Origin: Bradyrhizobium sp. SZCCHNS1050
GTDB taxonomy: Bacteria > Pseudomonadota > Alphaproteobacteria > Rhizobiales > Xanthobacteraceae
Direction of reading: 5' to 3'
Length of the DNA stretch: 64,000 nt
Assembly (NCBI RefSeq): GCF_032484785.1
Contig: NZ_JAUETR010000001.1
Span: forward strand, 2,793,501-2,857,500
Of the stretch, positions 9,824 to 19,561 are shown piece after piece. Below the pieces are notes generated by a model. It saw nothing but the letters and a program-made list of their open reading frames with translations. It did not search any database and was not told where the DNA came from. The stretch's first letter is position 1; the number at the start of each line of letters is the position of its first letter. The position numbers were made by a program, and so were the translations under genes.

Positions 9824-9850
9824 CCCCCCCCCCCCGCAAGGGGGAGGGGG
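9824..9850. repeat. Twelve-base C homopolymer in a G/C-tract hairpin
   Basis: Twelve consecutive C residues (9824-9835) are followed by gcaa and then two runs of five G, so the strand can fold on itself. It lies between the PilZ gene and the tsaE-amgK stop. A related but shorter stem occurs at 20089-20116, also followed by agcgcacc. The tract is a likely site of length variation or assembly error. Confidence 0.6.
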
Positions 9851-9880
9851 AGCGCACCGGTGGTGCTGCGAGACGCTGCC

Positions 9881-11422
9881 TTAAGCCACCCCTGCCGGTG
9901 GCGGCACGTTGGCCGCGTACCAGTCGCGGACTGGGTCGAGCGCCGCGTGCGCCAGCGACCGGTGGAGATAGTCCCAGATGCGAGGCTGGTGCTTGAGGTA
10001 CTGCGGCTTGCCGTCGCGGCGGTTGAGGCGGGCGAAGGTACCCAGCAGGCGGGTGTTGCGCTGGACGGACATGATCGCGTAGTGCGCGCCGAATTCGTCG
10101 GCGTCGAAGTCCGTCGACGCCGCTTGGCGCGCGGCGATGTAGCGCTCTCGGAGCGCCCGCTCGAGCTCTGCCGACACGTCGATCCGGGCGTCCTGCGCCA
10201 GCGAGACCACGTCGTAGGCCGGCGGTCCCATCACCGCGTCCTGGAAGTCGATCACGCCCACGCGGGCGATGCCTTCGCGCGCGGGCAGCCAGAGCAGGTT
10301 GGGCGAGTGGTAGTCGCGGATCACCCAGGTCGGCTTAGATGTCGGCTTGGCCGCGAGCGGCGCCTCCAGCAACTCGCGCCATATTTCCAGGAATTCGGCG
10401 CGCCGCACCTGCGACAGCTCCACGCCACGGTCGGGCAGGTACCATTCGAGCATCAGGCCGATCTCGATCAGCATGGCTTCGACGTCGAAGGTCGGGACCT
10501 CGTAGGTCACCTGCGGCGCCAGCGGCAGCACCGAGGGGACGTCCTGCGCGTGCAGCGCGGCCAACAGATCGGTCGCGGCCTCGTAGCGCTCCACGACCGG
10601 TCGTGGCGGGTCGCCCTCGATCACGCCCTCGCGTCCGAGATCCTCGGTGATGAGAAAGCCGTGGCCGAGATCGGCGTCGTTGATCTTCGGCGCCGAGATG
10701 CCGCGCCCGCGCAAGGCGGCGGCGATCGCGACGAATGGGCGGACGTCCTCGGCGAGATGCACGGCGCCGCTATAGGGCTTGCCGTTGTAGATCGCCGGGC
10801 CGTCGGGCCGCTTCGGCGAGTTCATCAGGATGGAGACGCGCTCGCCCTTGTGGAGCCGCGCATAGGAGCGGGTCGAGGCATCGCCGGCCATGCGCTCGCG
10901 GCGCGATTTGGCGTGCCCGGCCTCGGCGAGGAATTCGCGCAAGGCTTTCAGCCGTGCAACCACCGCGGCCGCCTTGCCGCTGCCGGTGATCTCGGCGCTG
11001 CGGGCGGTGTCGCCCTGCGATGGATCGTGGCGCAGCGCGATGTCGACGCGATCCAGCGGGAGAGTGCCGCCGGCGCGCTCCGGCCATTCGATCAGCACGA
11101 CGGTCGCCTCCGGCAGCGGCGACAGGCCGATCTCCTCTAGCTCCGATGCATCGCTGATGCGATAGAGATCGGCATGCACCAGCGGGAAGCTCGGCAGGTC
11201 GTAGCTCTGCGCCAGAGTGAAGGTCGGACTCGGCACCTCCAGCTCGTCGTCGCCGGCGAGATAGCGGATCATCGCCCGCGCCGCCGCCGTCTTGCCGGCG
11301 CCGAGATCGCCCGTGAGCGTGATCAGTGCACCCGGGCCGATCAGCAGCGCGAGATCGGCCATCAGGGCGGCGGTGGCGGTCTCGTCCGCCAGCGTGGTGG
11401 TGAATGTCAGCTGGTCCGTCAT
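9881..11422 (-). CDS. TsaE-AmgK fusion: tRNA t6A ATPase plus cell-wall amino sugar kinase
   Basis: Residues 1 to about 150 are TsaE, the ATPase of the t6A37 tRNA-modification complex, with Walker A GDLGAGKT at 38-45 and VLIEWPERA further on. Residues from about 170 are an aminoglycoside-phosphotransferase fold with the catalytic loop RDYHSPNLLWL near 368 and the metal-binding VIDFQDA near 391, consistent with AmgK, the anomeric kinase for MurNAc and GlcNAc. The start ATG overlaps the divL stop by four bases (ATGA), so translation is coupled. Fusion of these domains is known from automatic annotation of alphaproteobacteria. The kinase substrate is inferred from the MurU-like neighbour. Confidence 0.88.
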   Translation of the reverse strand: MTDQLTFTTTLADETATAALMADLALLIGPGALITLTGDLGAGKTAAARAMIRYLAGDDELEVPSPTFTLAQSYDLPSFPLVHADLYRISDASELEEIGLSPLPEATVVLIEWPERAGGTLPLDRVDIALRHDPSQGDTARSAEITGSGKAAAVVARLKALREFLAEAGHAKSRRERMAGDASTRSYARLHKGERVSILMNSPKRPDGPAIYNGKPYSGAVHLAEDVRPFVAIAAALRGRGISAPKINDADLGHGFLITEDLGREGVIEGDPPRPVVERYEAATDLLAALHAQDVPSVLPLAPQVTYEVPTFDVEAMLIEIGLMLEWYLPDRGVELSQVRRAEFLEIWRELLEAPLAAKPTSKPTWVIRDYHSPNLLWLPAREGIARVGVIDFQDAVMGPPAYDVVSLAQDARIDVSAELERALRERYIAARQAASTDFDADEFGAHYAIMSVQRNTRLLGTFARLNRRDGKPQYLKHQPRIWDYLHRSLAHAALDPVRDWYAANVPPPAGVA

Positions 11423-13926
11423 TCCGCGGCGTTGCGTTGCGCGACGTGGTCGGTCGGGAAGTCACAGGTGACCGTGGTGCCCTTGCCGACCACCGAATCC
11501 ATCCGCACCCTGCCGCCATGCAGCTCGACGAAGGAGCGCACCAGCGACAGTCCGAGGCCGGCGCCGCGATGGCGCGAGCCCTGCGAATGGCTCTCGAACC
11601 ATTCGAACACCTTGTCCTTCACCTCGGGCGGAATGCCGGGGCCGGAATCGGTGACCGCGAAGATGACGCTGTGGTCGGTGCGGCGGGCGCTGACGACGAC
11701 GCTCGAATCCGGCGGCGAGAAGCCGACGGCATTGGCGAGCAGATTGTAGAGCACCTGCACGACGCGGCGCTCGTCGCCGACGAAGGAGCCGACGTCGGGG
11801 TCCACCGCGATCGTCAATCGGATGCGATCCGTGGCAAGCCGGTCCTGCACGCCCTCGGCGGCGGCCTCGATCGCCTTGGCGGCGTCGACCGGCCCGAGCT
11901 CGAGCTTCATGGCGCCGGCATCGATGGTGGCGAGGTCGAGAATGTTGTTGGTCAGCGCCAGCAGCGCGTTGGTGGATTTGGTGACGTAGTCGAGATACTC
12001 GGCCTGCTTCGGCGTCAGCGGCCCGGTCGACGGATCGGACAGGAAATGCGCGAAGCCGATGATCGTCGTCAGCGGCGCGCGCAGCTCGTAGGACACGTGG
12101 TGGACGAAGTCGATCTTCATCTGGCCGGCGGCTTCGAGCGCCTCGTTGCTCTCGCGCAGGGCTCGCTCGACATTCTCGGTGTCGGTGATGTCCTGGAAGG
12201 TCAGCATGGTCGCGCCGTCGGGCAGCGGGCGGCTCATGCAGTCGAGCACGCTGCCGTCCTTGCGCTCGAGCTTCAGCGCAACGTCGAGCCGGTTCTCGAT
12301 CGACGTGATCGCCTCGCGGATGGTGCGCCAGGCGACCGCGTCGTCGTAGAGCTGATGGCACCAGGATTCCACGGTGTCGATATGCGGATGCTCGCGCAAC
12401 TGATCCGGCGACAGCCGCCACATCTTGGCGAAGGCCGGATTGAACAGCTCGACCCGGCCGTTCGAGCCGAACACCGCGACGCCCTCGGCAAGGCTGTCGA
12501 GGGTCTCGCGCTGGACCCGGATCAAGCCGTCGAAGCGGCGGGCAAGCGCGAAGCTCTCGGTGACGTCGTCGAACAGATAGGTGACGCCGCCTTCCGGGTT
12601 CGGCGTGGTGACGACCGATAGCGCGCGGCCGTCGGGCAGGAACCAGGTGTCCTTGGCGGCCTCGACGGCGCGATAGGCCTCGTGAAGCTTGGCCTTCCAG
12701 GCCCGGAAGTCGGCCTGCTCGGGCAACTTGCGCGCGGCGCGAAGACGGTCGAGCACCGACGAGTCATCCGGCTGGCTGTCCAGGAAGGCGGGATCGAGAC
12801 GCCACAGCCGGCGATAGGAGTCGTTGTAGAAGGCGAGCCGGCGCTGGCCGTCGAACACGGCTACGCCCGAGGACAACTGATCGAGCGTGCGCCGGTGTGC
12901 TTCCCGCATCCGCACCACGGCCGCATCCAGGGCCGCCGCCTCGCTGGCGTCGATGGCGACGCCGGCGCTGCCGTTTCCCAGCATGAAGGCGCGCACGTCG
13001 TACATGCGGCGCTCGCCGCCGGTCACGATCGGCAGCCGGCCCTCGAAACGGCCGTTGGTGGCGAGCGCGCGCTGCAGGTCGATACGGTCGGCCGAGTCGA
13101 GCAGCTCGATGTTGCGGCCGATCGCGTCCGGCACGTCGCGGGCATCGGCGGCACGGGCATAGGCGGCGTTGACGTAAGCGAGAGCGCCATTGGCCTGCCG
13201 TGCCCAGATCGGCCACGGCAGCGCCGCTGCCAGCGCGCGCAGCGACTCCGTTTCCTCGCCGAGCGCCTTGAAGCGGAGCTGCGTCTCGGCGAGCTCGCGG
13301 CGCAGGCCGGACAATTCGCGAATGCGCACGATGGCCTGGCCGCCGATGGCGCGGCCCATCGCCTCGATCGCATGGCCGTGCGAGGTGGTGAGATTGAGCA
13401 TGAAGCCTTCGCCCGCCTCGCGCAGCGCGTCGACGGCGCGGTCGAGCTGCAGCGCGGGCTCCGGCGGCAGCCAGGTTCCAAAGGCGAGAATGCGCTGCGG
13501 CTGATCCTGCGGCACCAGCATCGAGGTGTCGCCGGAGATCTGCGGACGGTGGCCGCCGGCTGGCCAGGCGATCAGGATCTGCGGCTCGGCGAACAGCAGC
13601 GCACGGTAGCGATCGGCCTGCAATTGCAGCCCGGCGACGTCGGCGCGCAGCCGCGCTTCCTTCCGGCCGGCCGCCAGACGCGTGCGCACCAGCGCGACCG
13701 CGGCGACGACGGAGAAGCCGAGCAGCGCCAGCATCGCCGTGACCTCGGCGATATCAGGACGGCTCAGCTCGAACAGCGTCGTGATCGCATCCGGCGGCAC
13801 GCCATCGCCTGCGAAGCCCGGTGTCGCCGGCGCAAGCGCAGTCGCAGCGAGACCCATCAGGCCCTTGCGCGCAAGTGACGTGCATGACAGCAGCGTCTGA
13901 CGCATCACCACGATCACGCCCGACAT
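11419..13926 (-). CDS. divL: DivL-like PAS sensor pseudo-kinase with Tyr in the H-box
   Basis: About 835 residues: two hydrophobic segments near the N-terminus, several PAS-like domains, then a histidine-kinase core. The H-box reads HHVSYELRAPL, so Tyr (residue 613 from this start; codon 12088-12090) replaces the phospho-accepting His, the hallmark of DivL. The ATP-binding domain keeps the N-box (NLLANAV), DSGPGIP and GAGLGLSL. In Caulobacter, DivL links DivK status to CckA and thus CtrA at the cell pole. Gene order with tsaE, a phosphotransferase, a nucleotidyltransferase and addBA matches my memory of Caulobacter. I use the ATG at 13926 with GGGG upstream; a GTG six codons earlier is possible. 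Confidence 0.85.
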   Translation of the reverse strand: MSGVIVVMRQTLLSCTSLARKGLMGLAATALAPATPGFAGDGVPPDAITTLFELSRPDIAEVTAMLALLGFSVVAAVALVRTRLAAGRKEARLRADVAGLQLQADRYRALLFAEPQILIAWPAGGHRPQISGDTSMLVPQDQPQRILAFGTWLPPEPALQLDRAVDALREAGEGFMLNLTTSHGHAIEAMGRAIGGQAIVRIRELSGLRRELAETQLRFKALGEETESLRALAAALPWPIWARQANGALAYVNAAYARAADARDVPDAIGRNIELLDSADRIDLQRALATNGRFEGRLPIVTGGERRMYDVRAFMLGNGSAGVAIDASEAAALDAAVVRMREAHRRTLDQLSSGVAVFDGQRRLAFYNDSYRRLWRLDPAFLDSQPDDSSVLDRLRAARKLPEQADFRAWKAKLHEAYRAVEAAKDTWFLPDGRALSVVTTPNPEGGVTYLFDDVTESFALARRFDGLIRVQRETLDSLAEGVAVFGSNGRVELFNPAFAKMWRLSPDQLREHPHIDTVESWCHQLYDDAVAWRTIREAITSIENRLDVALKLERKDGSVLDCMSRPLPDGATMLTFQDITDTENVERALRESNEALEAAGQMKIDFVHHVSYELRAPLTTIIGFAHFLSDPSTGPLTPKQAEYLDYVTKSTNALLALTNNILDLATIDAGAMKLELGPVDAAKAIEAAAEGVQDRLATDRIRLTIAVDPDVGSFVGDERRVVQVLYNLLANAVGFSPPDSSVVVSARRTDHSVIFAVTDSGPGIPPEVKDKVFEWFESHSQGSRHRGAGLGLSLVRSFVELHGGRVRMDSVVGKGTTVTCDFPTDHVAQRNAAE

Positions 13927-14112
13927 ATTTGCCCCAAACCGCACGAAGTTCCGGGCGCCGATCGCGTCGACCGCGCCGTCTCACGAATCAATCAACCATA
14001 ACCGCTTCGGGACTCCAGCGGTAAGAGTCCAGACCGTGAACGATGGTTGCGCCTGAGGAAAATGCGTCCGCCGATCGACTCTTTCGAGTCGGAACAGTGG
14101 CAAGCCCGTAGT

Positions 14113-14571
14113 TCAACGGCCCGTCGAGCCGAAGCCGCCGCTGCCGCGCGCGGTCGTCGTCAAGGTTGTCGCGAGGCTGAGCTCGGCGCGCGCGACGGCG
14201 GCGATCACCATCTGCGCGATGCGCTCGCCGCGGCGGATCGTAAACGGTTCCTTGCCGTGGTTGATCAGCAGCACGCAGATCTCGCCGCGGTAGTCCGCGT
14301 CCACTGTGCCCGGTGAGTTCAGCACTGTGACGCCGTGCCGCGCAGCGAGCCCCGAACGCGGCCGCACCTGGGCCTCGTAGCCGTCGGGCAGCGCGATCGA
14401 CAGTCCCGTTGGCACCATCGCATGGCTGCCTGACGCAAGGACGAGCGGCGCATCGGGCGGAACCGCGGCGAGCAGATCGAGCCCCGCGGCATGTGCGGTC
14501 TGATAGGCCGGCAGCGGCAGGCCCTCGCCATGCGGCAGGATCTGCACGTCGATCGCGATCGTCTGTGTCAC
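14113..14571 (-). CDS. dut: Deoxyuridine 5'-triphosphate nucleotidohydrolase (dUTPase)
   Basis: The 152-residue trimeric dUTPase hydrolyses dUTP to dUMP, keeping uracil out of DNA and feeding thymidylate synthesis. All five family motifs are visible in order: [35 protein letters not shown] and the C-terminal Gly-rich [10 protein letters not shown]. Its ATG overlaps the coaBC stop by four bases, as in many bacteria where coaBC and dut are adjacent. A gap of about 190 bases with no gene separates it from divL. Confidence 0.97.
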   Translation of the reverse strand: MTQTIAIDVQILPHGEGLPLPAYQTAHAAGLDLLAAVPPDAPLVLASGSHAMVPTGLSIALPDGYEAQVRPRSGLAARHGVTVLNSPGTVDADYRGEICVLLINHGKEPFTIRRGERIAQMVIAAVARAELSLATTLTTTARGSGGFGSTGR

Positions 14572-15995
14572 GCAACGGGTCCCATGGTTCTGGCGATCTC
14601 GGCGACGAGCGCAGTCGCGACCTCGTCCTTGGTCATGATCGGCCAGGACGCGACATGGACGCCATCGGCGTCCTTCGTCAAGAGATGTACGGTGTTGCGG
14701 TCGCCGCCCATCACACCGGTCGCGGGCGAGACGTCGTTGGCGATGATCCAGTCGCAGCCCTTGCGGGCGAACTTTGCCTTCGCGTTGTCGATCAGGTGCT
14801 CGGTCTCGGCGGCGAAGCCGATGACGAGACCAGGCCGCTTCTCCTTCAGCTTCGAGATCGTGGCGAGGATGTCGGGGTTCTCGACCAGCGTCAGCGGCGG
14901 GATCGCCTTGTCCGTCTTCTTCAGCTTCTGGCCGCCCTCATTGGCGACGCGCCAGTCGGCCACCGCCGCGGCGAAGATCGCGACGTCGGCGGGCAGCTCG
15001 GCCTCGACGGCGTCGAGCATCTGCCGCGCCGATTCGACGTGGGTGACGCTGACGCCCTTGGGGTCGGCGAGCTCCACCGGTCCTGCGATCAGCCTCACGT
15101 CGGCGCCGGCGGCCTGCGCGGCGGCGGCGATCGCAAAGCCCTGCTTGCCGGAGGAGCGGTTGGCGATGTAGCGCACCGGGTCGATCGGCTCGTGGGTCGG
15201 GCCCGCGGTGATCAGCACGCGGCGGCCGGCGAGGGGGCGCGGCACAGGCGGCTTGAGCATGGCGACGACGGCGTCTGCAATCTCGGTCGGCTCGGCCATG
15301 CGGCCGACACCGGCCTCGCCCTTCTCCGCCATCTCGCCGGCGTTCGGCCCGATCATCTGGACGCCGTCGCGCTGCAGGGTCGCGGCGTTGCGGCGCGTCG
15401 CCGGATTGCTCCACATCATCGGGTTCATCGCCGGCGCCAGCAGGATCGGCCGGCTCGCCGCGAGCAGGATGGCGCTGGCGAGGTCGTCGGCGGCGCCGTG
15501 CGCCATCTTCGACATCAGGTCGGCGGTCGCCGGTGCCACCACGATGAGATCGCAGTCGCGCGCGAGCCGGATGTGGCCGACGTCGAACTCGCTGCGCGGG
15601 TCGAACAGATCGGTGAAGACACGATCTCCCGACAGCGCCGACGCGGCGAGCTCGGTCACGAATTGCGTCGCCGCCTTGGTCAGCACGCAGCGGACGTGGA
15701 TGTGGCGCTCCTTCAGCCGCCGGATCAGGTCGAGCGATTTGTAGGCGGCGATGCCGCCGCCGATGATCAGGGTGACGCGAGCCTCGCGCGCCTGGCCGGG
15801 CTGGGGGACGAGCGGGGCGGAGAGGTTGGCTGGAGCAGGCGGCGCCATCGGCGGCTCGGATGGATCGGCAGGCTCGATCAGCGCGCGCAGGATGACCCGG
15901 ACTTCCTCTTCGACGGAGCGCCCGTTCTGCGCCGAGCGCAGTCGCAGATAAGTCTTGAGAGAGTCGTCCAGCTTGCGGATGGTCAGGCTCGCCAT
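14568..15995 (-). CDS. coaBC: CoaBC with N-terminal ribbon-helix-helix-like domain
   Basis: CoaBC makes 4'-phosphopantetheine precursors: the C-terminal CoaB half ligates cysteine to phosphopantothenate and the N-terminal CoaC half decarboxylates the product. The CoaC start ([16 protein letters not shown]) is near residue 78, PAMNPMMW carries the substrate-binding Asn, and [15 protein letters not shown] marks CoaB. Residues 1-45 ([17 protein letters not shown]...) look like a FitA/Arc-type ribbon-helix-helix antitoxin domain, joined by a Pro/Ala-rich linker. The start is well supported: GGGAGG lies six bases before ATG, and no internal start is better. An operator-like inverted repeat lies just upstream. 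Overlaps dut. Confidence 0.93.
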   Translation of the reverse strand: MASLTIRKLDDSLKTYLRLRSAQNGRSVEEEVRVILRALIEPADPSEPPMAPPAPANLSAPLVPQPGQAREARVTLIIGGGIAAYKSLDLIRRLKERHIHVRCVLTKAATQFVTELAASALSGDRVFTDLFDPRSEFDVGHIRLARDCDLIVVAPATADLMSKMAHGAADDLASAILLAASRPILLAPAMNPMMWSNPATRRNAATLQRDGVQMIGPNAGEMAEKGEAGVGRMAEPTEIADAVVAMLKPPVPRPLAGRRVLITAGPTHEPIDPVRYIANRSSGKQGFAIAAAAQAAGADVRLIAGPVELADPKGVSVTHVESARQMLDAVEAELPADVAIFAAAVADWRVANEGGQKLKKTDKAIPPLTLVENPDILATISKLKEKRPGLVIGFAAETEHLIDNAKAKFARKGCDWIIANDVSPATGVMGGDRNTVHLLTKDADGVHVASWPIMTKDEVATALVAEIARTMGPVA

Positions 15996-16007
15996 GACCG
16001 CCTCCCC

Positions 16008-16060
16008 AGCATTGCCCTTGTGAAGGCAATGCTAGCAGAAAATGATAGCAGTGCAATCAG
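16008..16060 (-). promoter_or_regulatory. Operator-like inverted and repeated motifs upstream of RHH-coaBC
   Basis: Nine-base arms agcattgcc (16008-16016) and ggcaatgct (16025-16033) are perfectly inverted, 13 bases before the start codon. Next to them are the palindrome tgctagca (16030-16037) and a related atagcagtgc. Such clusters are typical operators of ribbon-helix-helix proteins, so autoregulation by the N-terminal domain of CoaBC is possible. The repeats are seen; the function is inferred. Confidence 0.35.
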
Positions 16061-16099
16061 TAGACATAATGCCGATTGGTGAGCCTAGCTATTTGCCGC

Positions 16100-16139
16100 C
16101 GTCATTCCGGGCTCGCGCTTCGCGCGCCCCGGAATGACG
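16100..16139. repeat. Short palindromic intergenic element
   Basis: The 11-base arms cgtcattccgg and ccggaatgacg are perfectly inverted around a GC-rich, self-complementary centre (cgcgcttcgcgcg). It sits 25 bases beyond the ubiB stop and may double as a transcription end. Sequences of this form are common between genes in Bradyrhizobium, from memory. Confidence 0.6.
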
Positions 16140-16163
16140 AGTGGAGAGAGCGGGGCTCTCAGG

Positions 16164-17738
16164 TCACAGCCTGAGCACCGCGAACAGAATGCCGATGAAA
16201 GTCAGCGCGATGACCCACAGCGCGATGGCGCGCCAGCGGCTCTTCTTGCCTTCGGTGCGGCCCATGGCGGCGATGGTTTCCGGCGACAGGCGCAAGCCGT
16301 CGCGGGTCATGGTCTCCATGTGCTCCAGCACGGCGGCGGCGCGGGCGGCGAGCACGGGCAGGGTCGCGCTGAGCCGGACCAGGTCGCCGACGCCGGACAC
16401 GGCGCCTTCGATGCGGCCGAGCGGGCCGAGATTGCGCTCGATCCATTCGCGCACCACGGGATCGGCGACCTTCCAGATGTCGAGCTTGGGATCGAAGCCG
16501 CGCGCGACGCCCTCGACCACCACCATGGTCTTCTGCAGCAGGATCAGCTCCGGCCGGGTGCGCATGTCGAACAGGCCGGTGACCTCGAGCAGCAGGGTCA
16601 GCAGCTTGGCCATCGAGATTTCTTCGGCCGTGCGGTTGTGGATCGGCTCGCCAATGGCGCGGATGGCCTGTGCGAAATTCTCCACCGAATGATGCGGCGG
16701 CACGTAGCCGGCCTCGAAATGCACTTCGGCGACGCGGCGATAGTCGCGGGTGATGAAGCCGAGCAGGATCTCGGCGAGGAAGCGCCGCTCCTTCATGCCG
16801 AGCCGGCCCATGATGCCGAAATCCACCGCGACCAGCCGTCCCTGCTGGTCCAGGAACAGGTTGCCCGGGTGCATGTCGGCGTGGAAGAAGCCGTCGCGCA
16901 GCGCGTGGCGGAGAAAGCTCTGGATCACCTTGCGGCCGACGTCGGGCAGATCGACATTGGCCTCCGCGAGCCGGGCGTGATCGTTCAGCGCGATGCCGTC
17001 GATCCACTCCATCGTCAGCACGGTGTTGGCGGTGCGATCCCAGTCGACCGTGGGTACGCGGAAGTCCGGATCGTCCTTGATGTTTTCCGCCATCTCGGAG
17101 AGCGCAGCGGCCTCCAGGCGAAGGTCCATCTCCATCGCGACCGAGCGCGACATCGTGTTGATGACCTCGACCAGCCGCAGCCGCCGCGCCTCCGACGAAT
17201 GCGCCTCGGCCTTTTCGGCGACGAAGAAGAAATCGGAGAGGTCGCGGCGGAAGCGCGAGGCAACGTTCGGCCGAAGCACCTTCACCGCGACTGGACGACG
17301 AATGCCGTCGCGCTCGACCTCGCCGCGATGCACCTGCGCGATCGAGGCGGCGGCGACCGGAGGACCGAGATGCGTGAACAGCTGGCTGATCGGGCGCTCG
17401 AGCGCGGTGGCGATGACCGCCTCGGCCTCGGCCTGCGGGAATGGCGGCAGCCGGTCCTGCAGCGATTCGAGGTCGCGCGCCATGATGACGCCGACGACGT
17501 CGGGCCGCGTCGCCAGGAACTGGCCGAGCTTGAGATAGGCCGGGCCCATGCGCTCCAGCGCCCGCGACAATCTTGGCCCGGACTTGGCGCCGGGGCGCTC
17601 GACGAGGCGCGCCAGCTTCAGCGCGAGCTGGCCCGGCGGCGGCGCCAGGCTCGGATCGACGGCGCCGAACACGCCCTCGCGCGCGAACACGAAGGCGGCC
17701 CGGGCGAGCCGCGTAATGTGGGTGAGTGCGGAGATCAC
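16164..17738 (-). CDS. ubiB: Ubiquinone biosynthesis regulatory ATPase-kinase-like protein UbiB
   Basis: A 524-residue UbiB/ADCK protein required for coenzyme Q synthesis. Family signatures: the KxGQ motif ([13 protein letters not shown]), the Ala-rich loop replacing the kinase P-loop ([10 protein letters not shown]), [16 protein letters not shown] and [10 protein letters not shown] hydrophobic C-terminal segment should anchor it in the inner membrane. The start is a GTG at 17738 that overlaps the ubiE stop by four bases (GTGA); upstream in-frame sequence lies inside ubiE and is not UbiB-like. Coupled to ubiE. Confidence 0.95.
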   Translation of the reverse strand: MISALTHITRLARAAFVFAREGVFGAVDPSLAPPPGQLALKLARLVERPGAKSGPRLSRALERMGPAYLKLGQFLATRPDVVGVIMARDLESLQDRLPPFPQAEAEAVIATALERPISQLFTHLGPPVAAASIAQVHRGEVERDGIRRPVAVKVLRPNVASRFRRDLSDFFFVAEKAEAHSSEARRLRLVEVINTMSRSVAMEMDLRLEAAALSEMAENIKDDPDFRVPTVDWDRTANTVLTMEWIDGIALNDHARLAEANVDLPDVGRKVIQSFLRHALRDGFFHADMHPGNLFLDQQGRLVAVDFGIMGRLGMKERRFLAEILLGFITRDYRRVAEVHFEAGYVPPHHSVENFAQAIRAIGEPIHNRTAEEISMAKLLTLLLEVTGLFDMRTRPELILLQKTMVVVEGVARGFDPKLDIWKVADPVVREWIERNLGPLGRIEGAVSGVGDLVRLSATLPVLAARAAAVLEHMETMTRDGLRLSPETIAAMGRTEGKKSRWRAIALWVIALTFIGILFAVLRL

Positions 17739-18496
17739 AAACGCCAGCCGGAATGAAGCGCGACGATGCCGCCGGAGAGAGTCTGCCAGGACACGCGGGA
17801 GAAGCCGGCCGCCGAGATCATCTCGGCGAAGGCGCTGGGGCGCGGAAACTGGCGGATCGATTCGACGAGGTAGCGGTAGGACTCGGCATCGCCGGTGACG
17901 GCGCGGCCGAGCTGCGGGATCACATTGAAGGAGAACAGGTCGTAGAGCTTGTCGAGCCCTGGCATCTCGACGGTGGAGAACTCCAGGCACAGGAAGCGGC
18001 CGCCATGCTTGAGCACGCGGAAGGCCTCGGCGAGCGCGAGCTCGATCTGCGGCACGTTGCGGATGCCGAAGGCGATCGTATAGGCGTCAAAGGAGCGGTC
18101 GGGAAAAGCGAGCTTTTCGGCATTGCCCTCGACGAACGAGACCTTGTCGTCGAGATATTGCTTCAGCGCCCGCTGGCGCCCGACCTCGAGCATGTCGCTG
18201 TTGATGTCGCACACGGTGGCATGGAAGCCGGCGCCGGCCTTCCTGGCGGCGCGGAAGGAGATGTCGCCGGTGCCGCCGGCCACGTCGAGCAGCGCAAACG
18301 GCGCATCGCTCTTCGGCGGGTTCAGCGTGTTGATCATGATGTCCTTCCAGACGCGGTGCAGTCCGCCCGACATCAGGTCGTTCATCAGGTCGTAGCGCTG
18401 TGCCACGCTGTGAAACACGTCGTTCACCAGCGTCTGCTTCTCGCCCAGAGGCACGTCCCTGAAGCCGAAATGAGTGGTTTGGTCCGGCTGATCCAT
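17735..18496 (-). CDS. ubiE: Ubiquinone/menaquinone C-methyltransferase UbiE
   Basis: A 253-residue SAM-dependent methyltransferase that methylates the benzoquinol ring carbon during ubiquinone synthesis. The SAM-binding loop [11 protein letters not shown], the [11 protein letters not shown] motif and [16 protein letters not shown] are family marks. I start it at the ATG at 18496 with an AAGGGTG/GGAG region upstream; a start 14 codons earlier adds an unconserved leader. It is divergent from mutM with about 105 bases between, an arrangement conserved in many alphaproteobacteria, and overlaps ubiB. Confidence 0.96.
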   Translation of the reverse strand: MDQPDQTTHFGFRDVPLGEKQTLVNDVFHSVAQRYDLMNDLMSGGLHRVWKDIMINTLNPPKSDAPFALLDVAGGTGDISFRAARKAGAGFHATVCDINSDMLEVGRQRALKQYLDDKVSFVEGNAEKLAFPDRSFDAYTIAFGIRNVPQIELALAEAFRVLKHGGRFLCLEFSTVEMPGLDKLYDLFSFNVIPQLGRAVTGDAESYRYLVESIRQFPRPSAFAEMISAAGFSRVSWQTLSGGIVALHSGWRL

Positions 18497-18601
18497 CACC
18501 CTTACTCCGATACGGCACCATAGCGCTGATGCGGCCAAGGCGCTATCACGTCAGTCGGACAAGGTGAATGGTCGCGGATGCAAAAGGTGAAATGAGCCGG
18601 C

Positions 18602-19483
18602 ATGCCTGAGCTGCCCGAAGTCGAGACCGTCCGGCGCGGGCTGCAGCCCGTCATGGAAGGCGCCGTCATCGTCAAGGCCGAGGCCCGGCGCGGCGATCTC
18701 AGGTTTCCGTTCCAGCCCGATTTTGCGAAGCGCCTGCAGGGCCAGACCGTCAGGGGTCTCGGCCGGCGTGCCAAATATCTGCTGGCCGACCTCGGCTCCG
18801 GCGACGTGCTGCTGATGCATCTGGGCATGTCCGGCTCGTTCCGGGTGATCAAGCCGGAGCACGAGGAGACGCCGGGCGAGTTTCACTATCCGCGCGGCAA
18901 GGACAGCGTGCACGACCATGTCGTGTTTCACATGTCGTCCGGCGCCGACATCGTGTTCAACGATCCGCGCCGCTTCGGCTTCATGAAGATCATCGGCCGC
19001 GGCGAGATCGAGACCGAGCCGCACCTGAAGGATCTCGGGCCCGAGCCGCTCGGCAACGAATTCGATGCCGCCATGCTGGCGCGCGCCTGTGCCGGCAAGA
19101 AGACCAGCCTCAAGGCGGCGCTGCTCGACCAGCGCGTCGTCGCCGGCCTCGGCAACATCTATGTCTGCGAGGCGCTGTTCCGCGCCCATCTGTCGCCGCG
19201 ACGGCTGGCGGCAACGCTGGCAACGAAGAAGGGCGAGCCCACGGATCACGCCAGGCGTCTGGTGGAAGCGATCCACACCGTGCTCAACGAGGCCATCCGC
19301 GCCGGCGGCTCGTCGCTGCGCGATCACCGCCAGACATCAGGCGAGCTCGGCTATTTCCAGCATTCGTTCCAGGTCTATGACCGGGAGGGCGAGCCGTGCC
19401 GGACCGATGGCTGCGGCGGCGTGGTGAAGCGCTTCGTGCAGAACGGGCGCTCGACCTTCTGGTGCCCGAAGTGCCAGAAGTGA
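18602..19483 (+). CDS. mutM: Formamidopyrimidine-DNA glycosylase
   Basis: A 293-residue Fpg/MutM, which removes 8-oxoguanine and formamidopyrimidines and cuts the abasic site. The protein begins [10 protein letters not shown], so the catalytic Pro2 and Glu3 are in place; the Lys of the β-hairpin (RRAKYLL) and the C-terminal zinc finger (CRTDGCGG...FWCPKCQ) are intact. It is slightly longer than the Escherichia coli enzyme, with an insertion rich in charged residues. Divergent from ubiE. Confidence 0.97.
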   Translation: MPELPEVETVRRGLQPVMEGAVIVKAEARRGDLRFPFQPDFAKRLQGQTVRGLGRRAKYLLADLGSGDVLLMHLGMSGSFRVIKPEHEETPGEFHYPRGKDSVHDHVVFHMSSGADIVFNDPRRFGFMKIIGRGEIETEPHLKDLGPEPLGNEFDAAMLARACAGKKTSLKAALLDQRVVAGLGNIYVCEALFRAHLSPRRLAATLATKKGEPTDHARRLVEAIHTVLNEAIRAGGSSLRDHRQTSGELGYFQHSFQVYDREGEPCRTDGCGGVVKRFVQNGRSTFWCPKCQK

Positions 19484-19561
19484 TGCAGCGGCCGACCAGC
19501 CGGCATGGCCGGCTTGCCCCAGTCTGCTTGTGACGGACGGGGGCGGGGGTATACTGCCGCC

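Noticed and set aside
16134..17756. A 540-residue plus-strand frame opposite ubiB
   Set aside because: Antisense of ubiB; same reason.
17739..17990. An 84-residue N-terminal extension of UbiB
   Set aside because: It would overlap ubiE heavily; the GTG at 17738 coupled to the ubiE stop gives the normal UbiB start.
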